Below, one piece after another: positions 1 through 11,614 of a stretch of DNA of 64,000 bases. The stretch lies in contig NZ_QXGS01000001.1 of the NCBI RefSeq assembly GCF_003604215.1, forward strand, positions 1-64,000. The letters run 5' to 3'. Below the pieces are notes generated by a model that was not told the DNA's origin, made no database searches, and saw only the letters and a list, made by a program, of their open reading frames with translations. A program made the translations under genes and the position numbers. How positions within the stretch are numbered: the first letter of the stretch is position 1; each line of letters begins with the position of its first letter. Origin of the DNA: Teichococcus vastitatis (lineage in GTDB: Bacteria; Pseudomonadota; Alphaproteobacteria; Acetobacterales; Acetobacteraceae).

Positions 1-89
1 CGCAGCGCCGTCGACGCATCCATCGGCGCACGATTGGCAACACCCCGGATCCCATCCGTGCCAAACAGCCGGCGCTCCGCGTGAGACAT
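1..89 (-). CDS. glmM: Phosphoglucosamine mutase GlmM, N-terminal fragment (runs off the window)
   Basis: The minus strand from the ATG at 87-89 encodes MSHAERRLFGTDGIRGVAN and continues out of the window. The RLFGTDGIRG signature is the N-terminal substrate-binding segment of GlmM, which isomerises glucosamine-6-phosphate to glucosamine-1-phosphate for UDP-GlcNAc, peptidoglycan and LPS synthesis. Only about 29 codons are visible, so the catalytic serine loop cannot be checked. The order ftsH-folP-glmM is a common bacterial arrangement and supports the call. A purine-rich stretch (AAAGGGAA) precedes the ATG. Confidence 0.85.
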   Translation of the reverse strand, partial: MSHAERRLFGTDGIRGVANRAPMDASTAL

Positions 90-165
90 TGCTGGCATTC
101 CCTTTGAAACGACGTCGCAGAAAAAGTGATCTAGCAGCTTATCCGGAACGGCTCCGAGGTTCCGC

Positions 166-1212
166 TCAGACCTCGCCCAACCGGCCCTCGACGCAGGCCC
201 GCCACATGCGCAACGCCTGCACCGTCTCGGCCACATCATGCACCCGCAGGATGGCAGCGCCACCACCGGCGGCAGCCTGTGCCACCGCCAGGCTGCCGAC
301 CAGCCGCTGCGATGCCATTTCCACATCGGTGACGGTGCCGATGAAGCGCTTGCGCGACGCGCCCACCAGCACGCGGCAGCCGATGCCGGCCAGCAGCGGC
401 AGCCGTTGCAGGATGAGCAGGTTCTGCTCGGCGGTCTTGCCGAAGCCGAGGCCGGGATCGATGGCGATGCGGCCGCGCGGAATGCCCAACGCCTCGGCGG
501 TCTCGACGCGCTGCCGCAGGAACCGGGCCACGTCCAGCACCGGGTCATCATAATCGGTCGCCGAATGCATCGCCTTCAGCTCCAGCGCGGGCATGTGCAT
601 CAGCACCACGGGGGCACGGGCCTCGGCCACCGCGCGGGCGGCACGCGGATCCTGCCGCAGGGCGGTGATGTCGTTAATGATCTCGGCGCCCGCATCCAGC
701 ACGGCCTGCATGGTGGCGGGATGGCGGGTGTCGACGCTGACCACGGCGGCCTTGGACAATTCACGCACCACGGGGAGGATGCGGGCGATCTCCTCCTCCG
801 GCGTCACCGGCGCGGCGCCGGGCCGGGTGCTCTCGCCGCCCACATCCAGCATGTCGGCACCTTGTTCCAGCATGGCGTGGCCGGCCGCGATGGCGGCGCC
901 GGCATCCGCCCACTGCCCGCCATCCGAGAAGCTATCGGGCGTGACGTTGACGATCCCCATCACCAGCGGCCGGTCGGCGGGAAGGCCGGCGAAGGGCAGC
1001 GGCCGCCGGGTCAGCAGGCCGAGCAGCGGGCTCCAATGCTCCGGCAGATCCCGCGCCGGATGCAGGCCGAGGTCACCGCCGTCCTCGATCAGCCGCACCA
1101 GGGTGAAGGCGGTCGGCCCGCCGGCGAGCGGCAGGGCATGCCCGTCCCGCACCGCCTGGAAGGCAACAGGACCGTGCAGCAGTGATACCGGCTCGATCCA
1201 TCGTTCCGTCAT
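166..1212 (-). CDS. folP: Dihydropteroate synthase
   Basis: FolP condenses 7,8-dihydropterin pyrophosphate with p-aminobenzoate in cytosolic folate synthesis and is the sulfonamide target. Both family signatures are present, MGIVNVTPDSFSDGG and GGESTRPGA, followed by DTRHPATMQ, INDI, DPGLGFGKT and GASRKRFIG. The ATG at 1210-1212 gives 348 aa, longer than the roughly 280 aa of the E. coli enzyme because about 90 residues precede the first signature. An upstream in-frame start would run back through the ftsH terminator and is unlikely. It lies between ftsH and glmM on the same strand, and the hairpin at 1233-1256 separates it from ftsH. Confidence 0.95.
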   Translation of the reverse strand: MTERWIEPVSLLHGPVAFQAVRDGHALPLAGGPTAFTLVRLIEDGGDLGLHPARDLPEHWSPLLGLLTRRPLPFAGLPADRPLVMGIVNVTPDSFSDGGQWADAGAAIAAGHAMLEQGADMLDVGGESTRPGAAPVTPEEEIARILPVVRELSKAAVVSVDTRHPATMQAVLDAGAEIINDITALRQDPRAARAVAEARAPVVLMHMPALELKAMHSATDYDDPVLDVARFLRQRVETAEALGIPRGRIAIDPGLGFGKTAEQNLLILQRLPLLAGIGCRVLVGASRKRFIGTVTDVEMASQRLVGSLAVAQAAAGGGAAILRVHDVAETVQALRMWRACVEGRLGEV

Positions 1213-1232
1213 TCCGCCGATCCCCAGATGCG

Positions 1233-1256
1233 AAAAAGGCCCCGTCGCCGGGGCCC
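1233..1256 (-). terminator. Intrinsic terminator downstream of ftsH
   Basis: On the minus strand a perfect 7-bp stem GGCCCCG/CGGGGCC with a 4-nt loop is followed directly by TTTTT, the classic rho-independent form. It lies 50 nt after the ftsH stop and just before the folP start, so it should end or attenuate ftsH transcription. folP then needs read-through or its own promoter. Confidence 0.8.
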
Positions 1257-1306
1257 TTCTATCGCATCGCACGGCCGCACCGCCAGAAGGGGCGGCCGCC
1301 CCGGGA

Positions 1307-3232
<1,926 letters not shown>

Positions 3233-3353
3233 CTGAGGGTTCCCATTCGTGTGCCAGCCGGCGGAGAGGTGCCGGCCTGCGCTGAATGCAAGATAGGGTG
3301 CCTCGCGCCGTTCTGAAACACCGGCCTGCATCCCATCTTGCAACCTTGTCACT

Positions 3354-4571
3354 TTAGCCGAGAAGCGGCCCGCCTGCGGGATCAAAATCCAAGCAGCCGG
3401 GCTCCGTCAGCGGCGGCACGGCCTCCAGCCTGCCGTCCCGCCAGAGCGCCGGCAGCCCGCTCAGCACCAGGGCCGGCAGGCCGCGCCGCCGCCCACGGGG
3501 CAGGTCCGATGCCGCCACGCCCAGCGCCCCGATGCTGAGGCCCGGCCGGGGCGCACCACGCAGCCGCCAGCGCCGGTCCCAACGCCGGTCAGGGACGGCG
3601 GGGACCGGCGCGGCGCAGCCCGACGGCTCGCGGCACAACAGGCCCTCCCGCCACAGGACGCCGCCCAGCGTGCCGCCGCCGCGCCGCCGCAGCGCCCGCA
3701 CCGCTCCGGCGGCCGGAGCGTGCTCGGCCCCCGCGACCAGCCGCAGCAGCGCGGCCAGCGCCTCGTCGGCCAGCGCGCCCTCGCCCAGCGCCGCCGCATC
3801 GAGCCGCACCCAGCCTTCCGGCATCAGGGTCGCCGCGCTTGTCAGGCACTCGGCGAGCGCGCGGCGGCGCGCAGCGCGGCGCAGGGCAAAGGCCGCGCCT
3901 GCCTCGGCCAGCGCGGCCACGGCCGGGCCCTGCCCCCCCGGATCACCCAGCGCCTGGCGCAGCCGGACCCGGGTGAACCGCGGATCCGTGTTTGAAGGAT
4001 CACGCAGCGGAACGATCCCGCGGGCGGCCAGGGTTGCTTCCAACCGCGCGGGCGGCACCCCCAGCAGCGGGCGAAGAAGCAACGCGGAAGCAGTCGGCCG
4101 CAGCGCCGCCATGCCCGCCATTCCGGCCCCGCCGCTGCCCCGCAACGCGCGGAACAGCACGGTTTCCGCCTGATCCATGCGGTGGTGGCCCAGCAGCAGC
4201 CATGGCCGCCCCTGTTTCGCACAACAATCCAGCAAGGCGGCCAAGCGGGCGTCGCGGGCACGCTCCTGCAGGGCTGCGCCCCCGGCCAGATCAAGAGCAA
4301 TCAGCTGCGCCTCGACGCCCGCATCACGTAGGGTGCGGATCGTCCATTCCGCTTCGGCGGCGCTGCCGGAACGCAGGCCGTGGTCGGCCACCATCCCCAC
4401 CACGCTTCCGCCGCGGGCCTGGGCGAAATCCTGGGCCAGCAAGGCCAGGGCCAAGGAGTGCGGCCCCCCTGACACCCCTGCCGCCAGACGCGGTGCCGGC
4501 CCGAACGGACCCAGCGGCGCCATCAGCGCCGCGAACTCGGCGGGGCCGAGCGGCTCCGCCGTCAGCGGCAA
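3354..4571 (-). CDS. tilS: tRNA(Ile)-lysidine synthetase TilS
   Basis: TilS attaches lysine to C34 of tRNA-Ile(CAU), changing its identity from Met to Ile; it is essential in most bacteria. The N-terminal half is a PP-loop ATPase. Further family segments are the DHGLR motif, [16 protein letters not shown] and MAALRP. The PP-loop itself reads [11 protein letters not shown], while the family norm is SGGxDS, so the usual Asp is His here (codon CAC on the minus strand, about 4461-4463). The C-terminal part is Ala/Arg-rich and poorly conserved. The start overlaps the end of cpoB by 10 nt, and ftsH follows, a widespread tilS-ftsH arrangement. Confidence 0.9.
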   Translation of the reverse strand: MPLTAEPLGPAEFAALMAPLGPFGPAPRLAAGVSGGPHSLALALLAQDFAQARGGSVVGMVADHGLRSGSAAEAEWTIRTLRDAGVEAQLIALDLAGGAALQERARDARLAALLDCCAKQGRPWLLLGHHRMDQAETVLFRALRGSGGAGMAGMAALRPTASALLLRPLLGVPPARLEATLAARGIVPLRDPSNTDPRFTRVRLRQALGDPGGQGPAVAALAEAGAAFALRRAARRRALAECLTSAATLMPEGWVRLDAAALGEGALADEALAALLRLVAGAEHAPAAGAVRALRRRGGGTLGGVLWREGLLCREPSGCAAPVPAVPDRRWDRRWRLRGAPRPGLSIGALGVAASDLPRGRRRGLPALVLSGLPALWRDGRLEAVPPLTEPGCLDFDPAGGPLLG

Positions 4572-5419
4572 TTGCCTCGCTGCCGCGCCTCGGCGGCGCG
4601 GCTGGCGAGGGAGCCGGACAGGCGCGGGAATTCGGAACGCAGGTCGGCCAAGGTGGCGCAGGCCTCGCGCGTGGCGCCGAAGCCCAGGAAGGAATTGGCC
4701 AGGCCGAGCAGCGCTTCCGGCGCCCGGGCGGCGCCGCGGTTGCGGCGATAAGCGTCATCATAGGCCAGCGCCGCGTTCTGGAAATCACGCTTTCCGAGCA
4801 GCGCATCGCCCAGCAGCAACTGGGCATCCTGGGCGCGGGCGGTGTTGCGGGCGGCGATCACCTCCCGCGCGGCAGCCTCGGCAGCGGAATAGTCGCGTCG
4901 GCCGAGCGCCGCCTGGCCTTCGGCGATGGCGCGCTCGGCGGTGCGCGGCGCGTTGCCGGCTGGTGCCGACGCGGTCGCCGGCGCTTCGCTGCGCTGCGGC
5001 GGCCGGGGCGTTTCGGCCGGGCGGGAGGAAGCGCCGCCGCCGCCCTGCTCCATCTGTTGCAGGCGGTAATCGACATCGCCCTGCAGCTTCTCCAACGCCT
5101 GCTGGGTGGTGCGCACGCGGTAGTCGGATTCCTGCAGCTGGCCGCGCAGCCGGCGGACCTCCTCCTCCAGGGTGCCGACGCGTTCCAGTAGCTGCCCGGT
5201 CAACTCGCCGCCGCCCGCACCCGGGCGACCTTGCGGCGCCACCGGAACCGGCGCCGCATAGCCGCCGCCACCGGAGCGGCGAAGCATGTCAAGCTCTTGC
5301 CGCAGCTGAAGGATCTGGTTCTGCAGCGCGATGCCCTCGCGGCTGTCCATCTGCGCCCAGGCGGGCGCCGCGCCGAGCAGCGGCAGCAAGGGCGCCATCA
5401 GAAGGATCTTGCGAAGCAT
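4562..5419 (-). CDS. cpoB: Tol-Pal system protein CpoB (YbgF)
   Basis: CpoB is a periplasmic TPR protein that links the Tol-Pal machine to peptidoglycan synthesis at the septum. From the ATG at 5417-5419 (285 aa) a Sec signal peptide runs to about residue 23 (PLLGAAPAWAQ). A coiled-coil segment typical of YbgF trimerisation follows (ALQNQILQLRQELDMLRR), then a second coiled coil (VGTLEEEVRRLRGQL). After an Ala/Pro-rich linker come C-terminal TPR-like repeats. A further 28 codons upstream are in frame but lack signal-peptide character; GGAGAGGGAA sits before the chosen ATG. It is the last gene of the tol-pal run before tilS, whose start it overlaps. Confidence 0.93.
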   Translation of the reverse strand: MLRKILLMAPLLPLLGAAPAWAQMDSREGIALQNQILQLRQELDMLRRSGGGGYAAPVPVAPQGRPGAGGGELTGQLLERVGTLEEEVRRLRGQLQESDYRVRTTQQALEKLQGDVDYRLQQMEQGGGGASSRPAETPRPPQRSEAPATASAPAGNAPRTAERAIAEGQAALGRRDYSAAEAAAREVIAARNTARAQDAQLLLGDALLGKRDFQNAALAYDDAYRRNRGAARAPEALLGLANSFLGFGATREACATLADLRSEFPRLSGSLASRAAEARQRGNCR

Positions 5420-5466
5420 CGGCGGTTTCCCTCTCCGCGGGATCGGAACACATGAAACGGCGAAAC

Positions 5467-5492
5467 GGCGGCGCCCGGTTCCGGGTGCCGCC
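5467..5492 (-). terminator. Hairpin between pal and cpoB
   Basis: A 12-bp stem with one G-U pair and a 2-nt apex, GGCGGCACCCGG/CCGGGCGCCGCC read on the minus strand, is followed by GTTTCGCCGTTTC. The U-tract is interrupted, so it may be a partial terminator or an mRNA stabiliser that lowers cpoB expression relative to pal. Confidence 0.5.
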
Positions 5493-5543
5493 GCTTCTCT
5501 CAATCGGCCGACGCCGCGTCAATGCGGGACGGCGCGATGATGC

Positions 5544-6035
5544 TTAGCGCACCACCGTGACGGCGCGGCGGTTTTGCGCCCAGGCATCCTCGGAGGAGCC
5601 CAGCGCCGCCGGACGGTCCTTGCCGTAGGAGATGGTGCTCAGGCGGGCCGAGGATACGCCGGAGGCCACCAGCACGTCGCGCGCCGCGTTGGCGCGGCGC
5701 TGGCCGAGCGCCAAGTTGTATTCGCGTGTGCCGCGCTCATCAGCATGGCCTTCCACGGCAACCTGCACCTGCGGGTACTGGGCCAGCCAGGACGCCTGAC
5801 GCTCCAGCGTCGGACGCTGGTCGGCGCCCACCGAGGAGCTGTCCAGCGCGAAGAAGACGCGATCGCCGACATTGGCGACCAGATCCTCCTGGCTGCCGGG
5901 GCGCACGGCGCCGGCACCCATCATGCCGGTGCCGCCGGTCGCACCGGCGCCGGTGGCGGCGCCCGAGGTGTCCTCGCTGGCACAGGCGGACAGCAGGGCA
6001 GCGGCGGCAAGTGCGCCGAGAAGCTTGGTATTCAT
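5544..6035 (-). CDS. pal: Peptidoglycan-associated lipoprotein Pal
   Basis: Pal is the outer-membrane lipoprotein that binds meso-DAP peptidoglycan and is the outer-membrane anchor of Tol-Pal. The 163-aa product starts MNTKLLGALAAAALLSAC; LLSAC is a lipobox with Cys18 the lipidation site. A short Gly/Thr-rich linker leads to an OmpA-like domain with VEGHADERGTREYNLALG, RANAARD, SYGKDRP and the C-terminal NRRAV, the segments that form the DAP-binding pocket. It lies between tolB and cpoB on the same strand, the standard order. The 140-nt gap to tolB is large enough for a separate promoter. Confidence 0.96.
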   Translation of the reverse strand: MNTKLLGALAAAALLSACASEDTSGAATGAGATGGTGMMGAGAVRPGSQEDLVANVGDRVFFALDSSSVGADQRPTLERQASWLAQYPQVQVAVEGHADERGTREYNLALGQRRANAARDVLVASGVSSARLSTISYGKDRPAALGSSEDAWAQNRRAVTVVR

Positions 6036-6175
6036 CGCGCGACTCCTGTTAGCAGGGCGAATTACCGCTGCGGTTACGCTTGGATTGAGGCAGGTTCAAG
6101 GCATTTAAACCAGCGCGCACGGAATGGTTACTCTGCCGAAACTGCAAACCTCCGGTTGAGTTGCGGCTACCGGCC

Positions 6176-7543
6176 TCACGAGGACAGCAAGGGCGACCAA
6201 CTCGGGTCGGTGGCATCGGTGGGCGTGATCACCTGCCGCTCATTGAAGCCGGCGATGTCGATCATGGCCAGACGCGCCGAATAACCGCCACCGCGCGAGT
6301 CGCGGGCCCGGGTTTCGCGGTAGAAGGTCAGCACCCGGCCGTTCGGCGCGAAGCTCGGGCCTTCCATGGACCAGCCTTCCGACAGGATGCGCTCGCCCGA
6401 GCCGTCGGGGCGCATCACGCCGATGCCGAAGCGGCCGCCGCCCATGCGGGTGAAGGCGATCAGGTCGCCGCGCGGAGACCAGACGGGCGTGGCGTAGCGG
6501 CCATTGCCGAAGGAGATGCGGCGCACCCCGCCGCCATTCGCATCCATCACGTAGATCTGCTGGTCGCCGCCGCGATCGGAGTTGAACACGATCTGCGAGC
6601 CGTCCGGCGAATAAGAAGGCGACACGTCGAGGCCGCCGCCGGAGGTCAGCTGCCGTTCCCGGCGCGACGCCAGATCCACCACGAAGATGTTGGCGTCGCC
6701 GCCGCGCGCCGAGGACAGCACCACCGAGCGTCCGTCCGGCGAGAAGCGCGGCGACAGGGTCATGCCCTGGAAGTTGCCCAGCACTTCCTGCCGGCCGCTG
6801 TTCAGGTCGAACAGGTAAACCCGCGGCTGGTTGTTGTTGTAGGACATGAAGGCGATCTGACGCGCATTCGGGTGAAATCGCGGCGTCAGGGCCTGGAAGG
6901 TGCCGTCGGTCAGGAAGCGGTTGTTCTCGCCGTCCTGGTCCATGATGGCGAGGCGCCGGGTGCGGCGGTCGCGCGGGCCGGACTCCGCGACGTAGACGAT
7001 GCGGGTGTCGAAATAGCCCTTCTCGCCCAGCATGCGCTCGTAGATCACGTCGGAGATGACGTGCGCGATCTGCCGCCAGTTATTGGCCGCAGCGGTGTAG
7101 GCGGTGCCCTGGAGCTGCTGCTCCGAGTTCACTTCCCACAGCCGGAACTCGATGCGGGCGCGGTCGCCCTGCGGTTCGGCACGGCCGGTGACCAGGGCCT
7201 GGGCGCCGATCACCCGCCAGTCCTGGAAGCGCGGCGCGCCCGCGGCGGCTTCCGGCGTCTGGATGTAGGCTTCCCGCGCCACCGGGCGGAACAGGCCCGA
7301 ATTGCGCAGGTTGTTGGTGATCACCTGGGTGATGTTCTGTCCCAGCCGCTGCGCATCCGGCGAGGAGCCGGCGAAGTTTGGCAGTGCGATCGGGATCGGA
7401 TCGGTGCGGGCCCGGTTGATGTCGATGACCTGGCCCGCCGTGGCGGCCGGCGCCTGGGCGCGGGCCAGCGAGGACGCCCCGAGCAGCCCGGCACCGCCCA
7501 GCAGGGCGACGCGGCGGGACAGGAGAAGGTTCGGCTGGTTCAT
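6176..7543 (-). CDS. tolB: Tol-Pal system beta-propeller protein TolB
   Basis: TolB is the periplasmic protein that shuttles between Pal and TolA. The 455-aa product from the ATG at 7541-7543 has the N-terminal TolB domain followed by repeated WD40-like blades (for example [36 protein letters not shown]). The N-terminus [19 protein letters not shown] has a twin-arginine pair before a hydrophobic stretch and an ARA-type cleavage site, so Tat export is possible; most TolB proteins use Sec. The start overlaps the tolA stop by 4 nt (ATGA), implying translational coupling. Confidence 0.96.
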   Translation of the reverse strand: MNQPNLLLSRRVALLGGAGLLGASSLARAQAPAATAGQVIDINRARTDPIPIALPNFAGSSPDAQRLGQNITQVITNNLRNSGLFRPVAREAYIQTPEAAAGAPRFQDWRVIGAQALVTGRAEPQGDRARIEFRLWEVNSEQQLQGTAYTAAANNWRQIAHVISDVIYERMLGEKGYFDTRIVYVAESGPRDRRTRRLAIMDQDGENNRFLTDGTFQALTPRFHPNARQIAFMSYNNNQPRVYLFDLNSGRQEVLGNFQGMTLSPRFSPDGRSVVLSSARGGDANIFVVDLASRRERQLTSGGGLDVSPSYSPDGSQIVFNSDRGGDQQIYVMDANGGGVRRISFGNGRYATPVWSPRGDLIAFTRMGGGRFGIGVMRPDGSGERILSEGWSMEGPSFAPNGRVLTFYRETRARDSRGGGYSARLAMIDIAGFNERQVITPTDATDPSWSPLLSS

Positions 7544-8751
7544 CGGACGAGACCCTTCGGATTGAAGCGGAAGGTGGCACTGGCGAGGGAGGGAATCTTC
7601 TCGCGAGGGATCGGCAACGGGCTGCATTTGGGGTCCAGCAGCGCGCGGCGCGCACTTTCATACACTGCCCGAGCACGGGGCTCCGACGGAACACCGCCGG
7701 CGGACCGCACGTTGCGGATGGTGCCGCCGCCGTCGATGTCCACCCGCAGCTCCACCGTGATCTGGTCGAGCCCGAGCATGCCCGCATCCACTGACCAGCA
7801 TTCGCTGATGCGGTCGGCGACGCCCCGCACCTCGCCCTGGGTCAGCAGCGCGTTGCCGGTGGGGGTGCCGCCGCCGGTCGCGGTGCGGCCGGCCTGCGGC
7901 GCCGGCCGGGCGGCGGGCGCCTGCTGCTGCTGTGCCGCCCGCAGCCGTTCCAGCGTCGACAACACGGAGGTGGAGCGCTCGGCGGTGCGCGGCGGCGGCT
8001 CGGTGCGGCCGGTGCCCGCTTGCTCGCTCGGCCTCGGCGGCGGCGGCGTGGTGGAAGGCTGTGTCGGGGTCGAGCGCGGCGGGTTTGCCGGCGCGGGCTG
8101 CTGCTGCGCCTGCTGCGAGGGGCGTTCGGGCCGGGCTGGTTGCGGCGGGGCGGGTGGCGCAGGGGCCGGCGGCGGCGGCATGGGCAAGGGCGGCGAAGGC
8201 TGCGGCTGCTGCACCGGCTGCTGGCGCTCCGGCGGCGTCGGCATCGCATCCGGCACGGCAGCCGGTGGCGCCGGCGCGGGCGGTGGCGGACTCGGCAGCG
8301 GCGGCACAGGCGCGGGCGGTGGTGGGGCCGAGGGCGCCGGGGTCGGCGGGCTGGGCGCAGGCGTCGGCGGAGCAGGTGTCGGCGGAGCAGGTGTCGGCGG
8401 CGCCGGGATGGGCGGCGCGGGTGTGGGCGGCGCGGGTGTGGGTGCCGGGGCGGGCGGTGGCGGAGGCGGCGGAGGCGGCGGCGATGGCGGCGTCGGGCGC
8501 GCTTCCGGCTCGGCCGGAGCATTGGTGGTCGGATCGGGCTCGGGTTGCGGCGCTGGCGGCGCCGGCAGCGGCAGGGGCTGCTCGGCCTGGGCGATCTGCG
8601 GCGCCGTGTCGGGGGTGACGAACTCCACCGGCACCGCTTCCTGCGGCGGCGGAATGTCCCGCCCCGGCAGTTTCAGCAGCAGCAGCAGGCCCAGCAGCAC
8701 GTGCAGCGCTGCGGAAACACCGCCCCAGAAGCGAAGGCCATGACGGGCCAT
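7540..8751 (-). CDS. tolA: TolA-like cell envelope protein with a proline-rich spacer
   Basis: TolA is the inner-membrane protein that spans the periplasm and uses TolQR-derived force to act on Pal/TolB. In this 403-aa product a single N-terminal membrane helix carries the TolA SxxxH signature (Ser13, His17). The central region, roughly residues 60-240, is extremely Pro/Ala-rich with PPTPAP-type repeats, instead of the long Ala/Lys/Glu helix of enterobacterial TolA. The last ~100 residues form a TonB/TolA C-terminal-like domain ([36 protein letters not shown]) with two cysteines that could form a disulfide. tolR lies 21 nt upstream and tolB overlaps the stop codon. Confidence 0.9.
   Translation of the reverse strand: MARHGLRFWGGVSAALHVLLGLLLLLKLPGRDIPPPQEAVPVEFVTPDTAPQIAQAEQPLPLPAPPAPQPEPDPTTNAPAEPEARPTPPSPPPPPPPPPPAPAPTPAPPTPAPPIPAPPTPAPPTPAPPTPAPSPPTPAPSAPPPPAPVPPLPSPPPPAPAPPAAVPDAMPTPPERQQPVQQPQPSPPLPMPPPPAPAPPAPPQPARPERPSQQAQQQPAPANPPRSTPTQPSTTPPPPRPSEQAGTGRTEPPPRTAERSTSVLSTLERLRAAQQQQAPAARPAPQAGRTATGGGTPTGNALLTQGEVRGVADRISECWSVDAGMLGLDQITVELRVDIDGGGTIRNVRSAGGVPSEPRARAVYESARRALLDPKCSPLPIPREKIPSLASATFRFNPKGLVR
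8361..8440. repeat. 15-bp tandem repeats inside tolA
   Basis: The plus strand shows tandem units GTCGGCGGAGCAGGT and then the related GGCGGCGCGGGTGTG. Read on the minus strand they encode successive Pro-Pro-Thr/Ile-Pro-Ala units of the TolA spacer. Such a tract can change unit number by slippage. It stays in frame because the unit is 15 bp. Confidence 0.7.
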
Positions 8752-8772
8752 GGTGATGCTGTCCGTTCGGCC

Positions 8773-9285
8773 TTAGCGGCGCGGCTGCTGCGGCTCGGCA
8801 GGGCGGGCACCCTGCGGCACTGCGGCAGCCGGCCGGCCGGAAGGCTGCTCGGCCAGCAGCGCGACCTTGGTGAAGCCGGCGCTGTTCACCGTGCCCATCA
8901 CCTCCATCACCCGGCCGTAGTTGATGCCGCGGTCGCCCCGCACGAAGATGCGGCGCTCCGGCTGGCCGGCGGGCTGGGCGTCGATGATGGCGCGCAGCTG
9001 CGGCACCAGGTTCTCCAGCGGCACCTCGGTTTCCTGAAGAAAGATGTTGCCCTGAGCGTTAACCGAGATGGTCAGTGGCTCGGTCTCCTGGTTCAGCGCG
9101 CTCGCATTGGTTTTCGGCAGGTCGATCGGCACACCCACCGTCATCAGCGGCGCCGCGACCATGAAGATGATCAACAGCACCAGCATGACGTCGACCAGCG
9201 GCGTCACGTTGATCTCGGCCATGGCGCGATAGCGGCCGCGCCGGCCATGGCCGCCCGGGCCATTGCCCCCTGTGGACATGCCCAT
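8773..9285 (-). CDS. tolR: Tol-Pal protein TolR (ExbD family)
   Basis: TolR is the inner-membrane stator component that, with TolQ, converts proton-motive force into TolA movement. The 170-aa product has a basic, Gly-rich cytoplasmic N-terminus, then [20 protein letters not shown], in which the Asp of LVDVMLV is the conserved proton-carrying residue, and a periplasmic ExbD domain. The C-terminus is Ala/Pro-rich. tolQ ends only 4 nt upstream and tolA starts 21 nt downstream, so the three form one transcription unit. Confidence 0.95.
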   Translation of the reverse strand: MGMSTGGNGPGGHGRRGRYRAMAEINVTPLVDVMLVLLIIFMVAAPLMTVGVPIDLPKTNASALNQETEPLTISVNAQGNIFLQETEVPLENLVPQLRAIIDAQPAGQPERRIFVRGDRGINYGRVMEVMGTVNSAGFTKVALLAEQPSGRPAAAVPQGARPAEPQQPRR

Positions 9286-9289
9286 GGCG

Positions 9290-10009
<720 letters not shown>

Positions 10010-10026
10010 GGCAATCTCCTTCAAAG

Positions 10027-10050
10027 GCCCCGCGCCATGCCGGGCGGGGC
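10027..10050 (-). terminator. Hairpin in the tolQ leader
   Basis: A 7-bp perfect stem GCCCCGC/GCGGGGC with a 10-nt loop lies between ybgC and tolQ, directly upstream of the tolQ Shine-Dalgarno. On the minus strand it is followed by CTTTG, not a proper U-tract. It may attenuate read-through from ybgC or influence tolQ translation. Confidence 0.35.
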
Positions 10051-10065
10051 GAAGCATTCACTTGG

Positions 10066-10506
10066 TCAACCGGAGCCCGGCTCCAGCGCCGCCTGCAGGG
10101 CGCCGCGCCACGGCTCGGGGATCGCCAGGGGGCGCATCCCTTCCGCGCGGACGCAGACCAGCCCCACCTTGAGCCGGGCTCGCACCCCACCGCCCTCCGC
10201 GACAATGTCCTGGCCGAGATCAACCGAGGCGCCGCCCAGGCGGCGCACGCGAGTCTCCACCACCAGAGCGTCATCGAGGCGTGCGGGCGCGACATACTCT
10301 ACTTCTACGCGCCTTACCACGAGCAACGAAGCGTGACGTTGAATCATAAGTTGATGCGGCAAATCCATGGCCCGCAAGGATTCTGTCCGCCCCCGCTCGG
10401 CCCAGCGGAGATAGGTGGCATGGTAGGCGATGCCCCCCGCATCGGTGTCCTCGAAATACACCCGCACCGGCCACCGGTGCGGCCATGCGGCGCCGCCCGG
10501 CATCAC
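10066..10506 (-). CDS. ybgC: Tol-Pal-associated acyl-CoA thioesterase YbgC
   Basis: YbgC is a cytosolic hotdog-fold acyl-CoA thioesterase encoded at the head of tol-pal operons. The 146-aa product has the catalytic segment [19 protein letters not shown], with the active Asp in DTDAGG, and the continuing hotdog strand [15 protein letters not shown]. The start is either the GTG at 10504-10506 or the next ATG; both overlap the ruvB stop (GTGATG), indicating translational coupling to ruvB. A short gap of about 56 nt leads into tolQ. Confidence 0.93.
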   Translation of the reverse strand: MMPGGAAWPHRWPVRVYFEDTDAGGIAYHATYLRWAERGRTESLRAMDLPHQLMIQRHASLLVVRRVEVEYVAPARLDDALVVETRVRRLGGASVDLGQDIVAEGGGVRARLKVGLVCVRAEGMRPLAIPEPWRGALQAALEPGSG

Positions 10507-11525
10507 AGATCCCCCAGCAGGTCCGACTGCCCGCCGGCCGGTGGCGCCAGCCCGAGATGCCGCCAGCCGAGGTCGCCCAGCACCCGCCCGCGCGGGGTGC
10601 GCAGCACGAAGCCTTCCTGGATCAGGTAGGGTTCCACCACCTCCTCCAGCGTGTCGCGGCCCTCGGCCAGCGCGGCGGCCAGCGTCTCAACACCCACCGG
10701 GCCGCCATGGTGGTGCTCGGCGATACGGCGCAGGTAGCGGCGGTCCATCATGTCCAGGCCGCGCCGGTCGACTTCCAGCCGGTTCAGCGCACCGTCGGCC
10801 ATGGCACGATCGGCCACGTGGCCCGACACCAGGGCGAAGTCGCGCACCCGGCGCAGCAGCCGGCCGGCGATCCGCGGCGTGCCGCGGGAGCGGTTGGCGA
10901 TCTCCTGCGCGCCTTCCTCGCTCAGCGCGAAGCCCAGCTTCTGGGCCCCGCGGCGGACGATCAGCAGCAATTCCTCCGGGGTGTAGAATTGCAGCCGCAG
11001 CGGAATGCCGAAGCGGTCCCGCAGGGGCGTGGCCAGCAGCCCGGCGCGGGTGGTGGCGCCGACCAGGGTGAAGGGCGGCAGGTCGATGCGCACGGTGCGC
11101 GCCGCCGGCCCCTCGCCGATGATCAGGTCGAGCTGGAAATCCTCCATCGCCGGGTAGAGGGTCTCCTCCAGCGCCGGCTGCAGTCGGTGGATCTCGTCCA
11201 CGAACAGCACATCGCGCGGCTGCAGGTTGGTGAGGATGGCGGCGAGGTCGCCAGCGCGCTGCAGCACCGGGCCGGATGTGGCGCGGAACCCCACCCCCAT
11301 CTCCCGCGCCACGATCTGCGCCAGGGTGGTCTTCCCGAGGCCGGGCGGCCCGTGCAGCAGCACGTGGTCCAGCGCATCGCCGCGCACGCGGGCGGCCTGG
11401 ATGAAGATGGCGAGGTTCTCGCGCAGCGATTTCTGGCCGGTGAAATCATCCAGCGTCTGCGGGCGGAGGGTGGCCTCGGCGGCGTCCTCCTCGGAGCGGT
11501 GCGGATCGGAGATGCGGTCACTCAT
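10503..11525 (-). CDS. ruvB: Holliday junction branch migration helicase RuvB
   Basis: RuvB is the hexameric AAA+ motor that drives branch migration with RuvA. From the ATG at 11523-11525 (340 aa) the sequence opens with an acidic N-terminus and [11 protein letters not shown]. It then has Walker [13 protein letters not shown], Walker [10 protein letters not shown], sensor 1 GATTRAG and the C-terminal winged helix ([19 protein letters not shown]). An upstream in-frame start would add 12 residues without family support. It is downstream of ruvC and ruvA on the same strand, and its stop overlaps ybgC. Confidence 0.97.
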   Translation of the reverse strand: MSDRISDPHRSEEDAAEATLRPQTLDDFTGQKSLRENLAIFIQAARVRGDALDHVLLHGPPGLGKTTLAQIVAREMGVGFRATSGPVLQRAGDLAAILTNLQPRDVLFVDEIHRLQPALEETLYPAMEDFQLDLIIGEGPAARTVRIDLPPFTLVGATTRAGLLATPLRDRFGIPLRLQFYTPEELLLIVRRGAQKLGFALSEEGAQEIANRSRGTPRIAGRLLRRVRDFALVSGHVADRAMADGALNRLEVDRRGLDMMDRRYLRRIAEHHHGGPVGVETLAAALAEGRDTLEEVVEPYLIQEGFVLRTPRGRVLGDLGWRHLGLAPPAGGQSDLLGDL

Positions 11526-11614
11526 CGGCGGTACAGTGCGGGGAAAGCTGTTCCTCCGCACCCCCTTCTCGTTCTGTCAGGTCGGGACTGCGCGGCTCGG
11601 GGTTGCGCGGCCGG

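Noticed and set aside
8330-8460. Short regular repeats that might suggest a CRISPR array
   Set aside because: The units are contiguous 15-bp in-frame codon repeats of tolA, without spacers.
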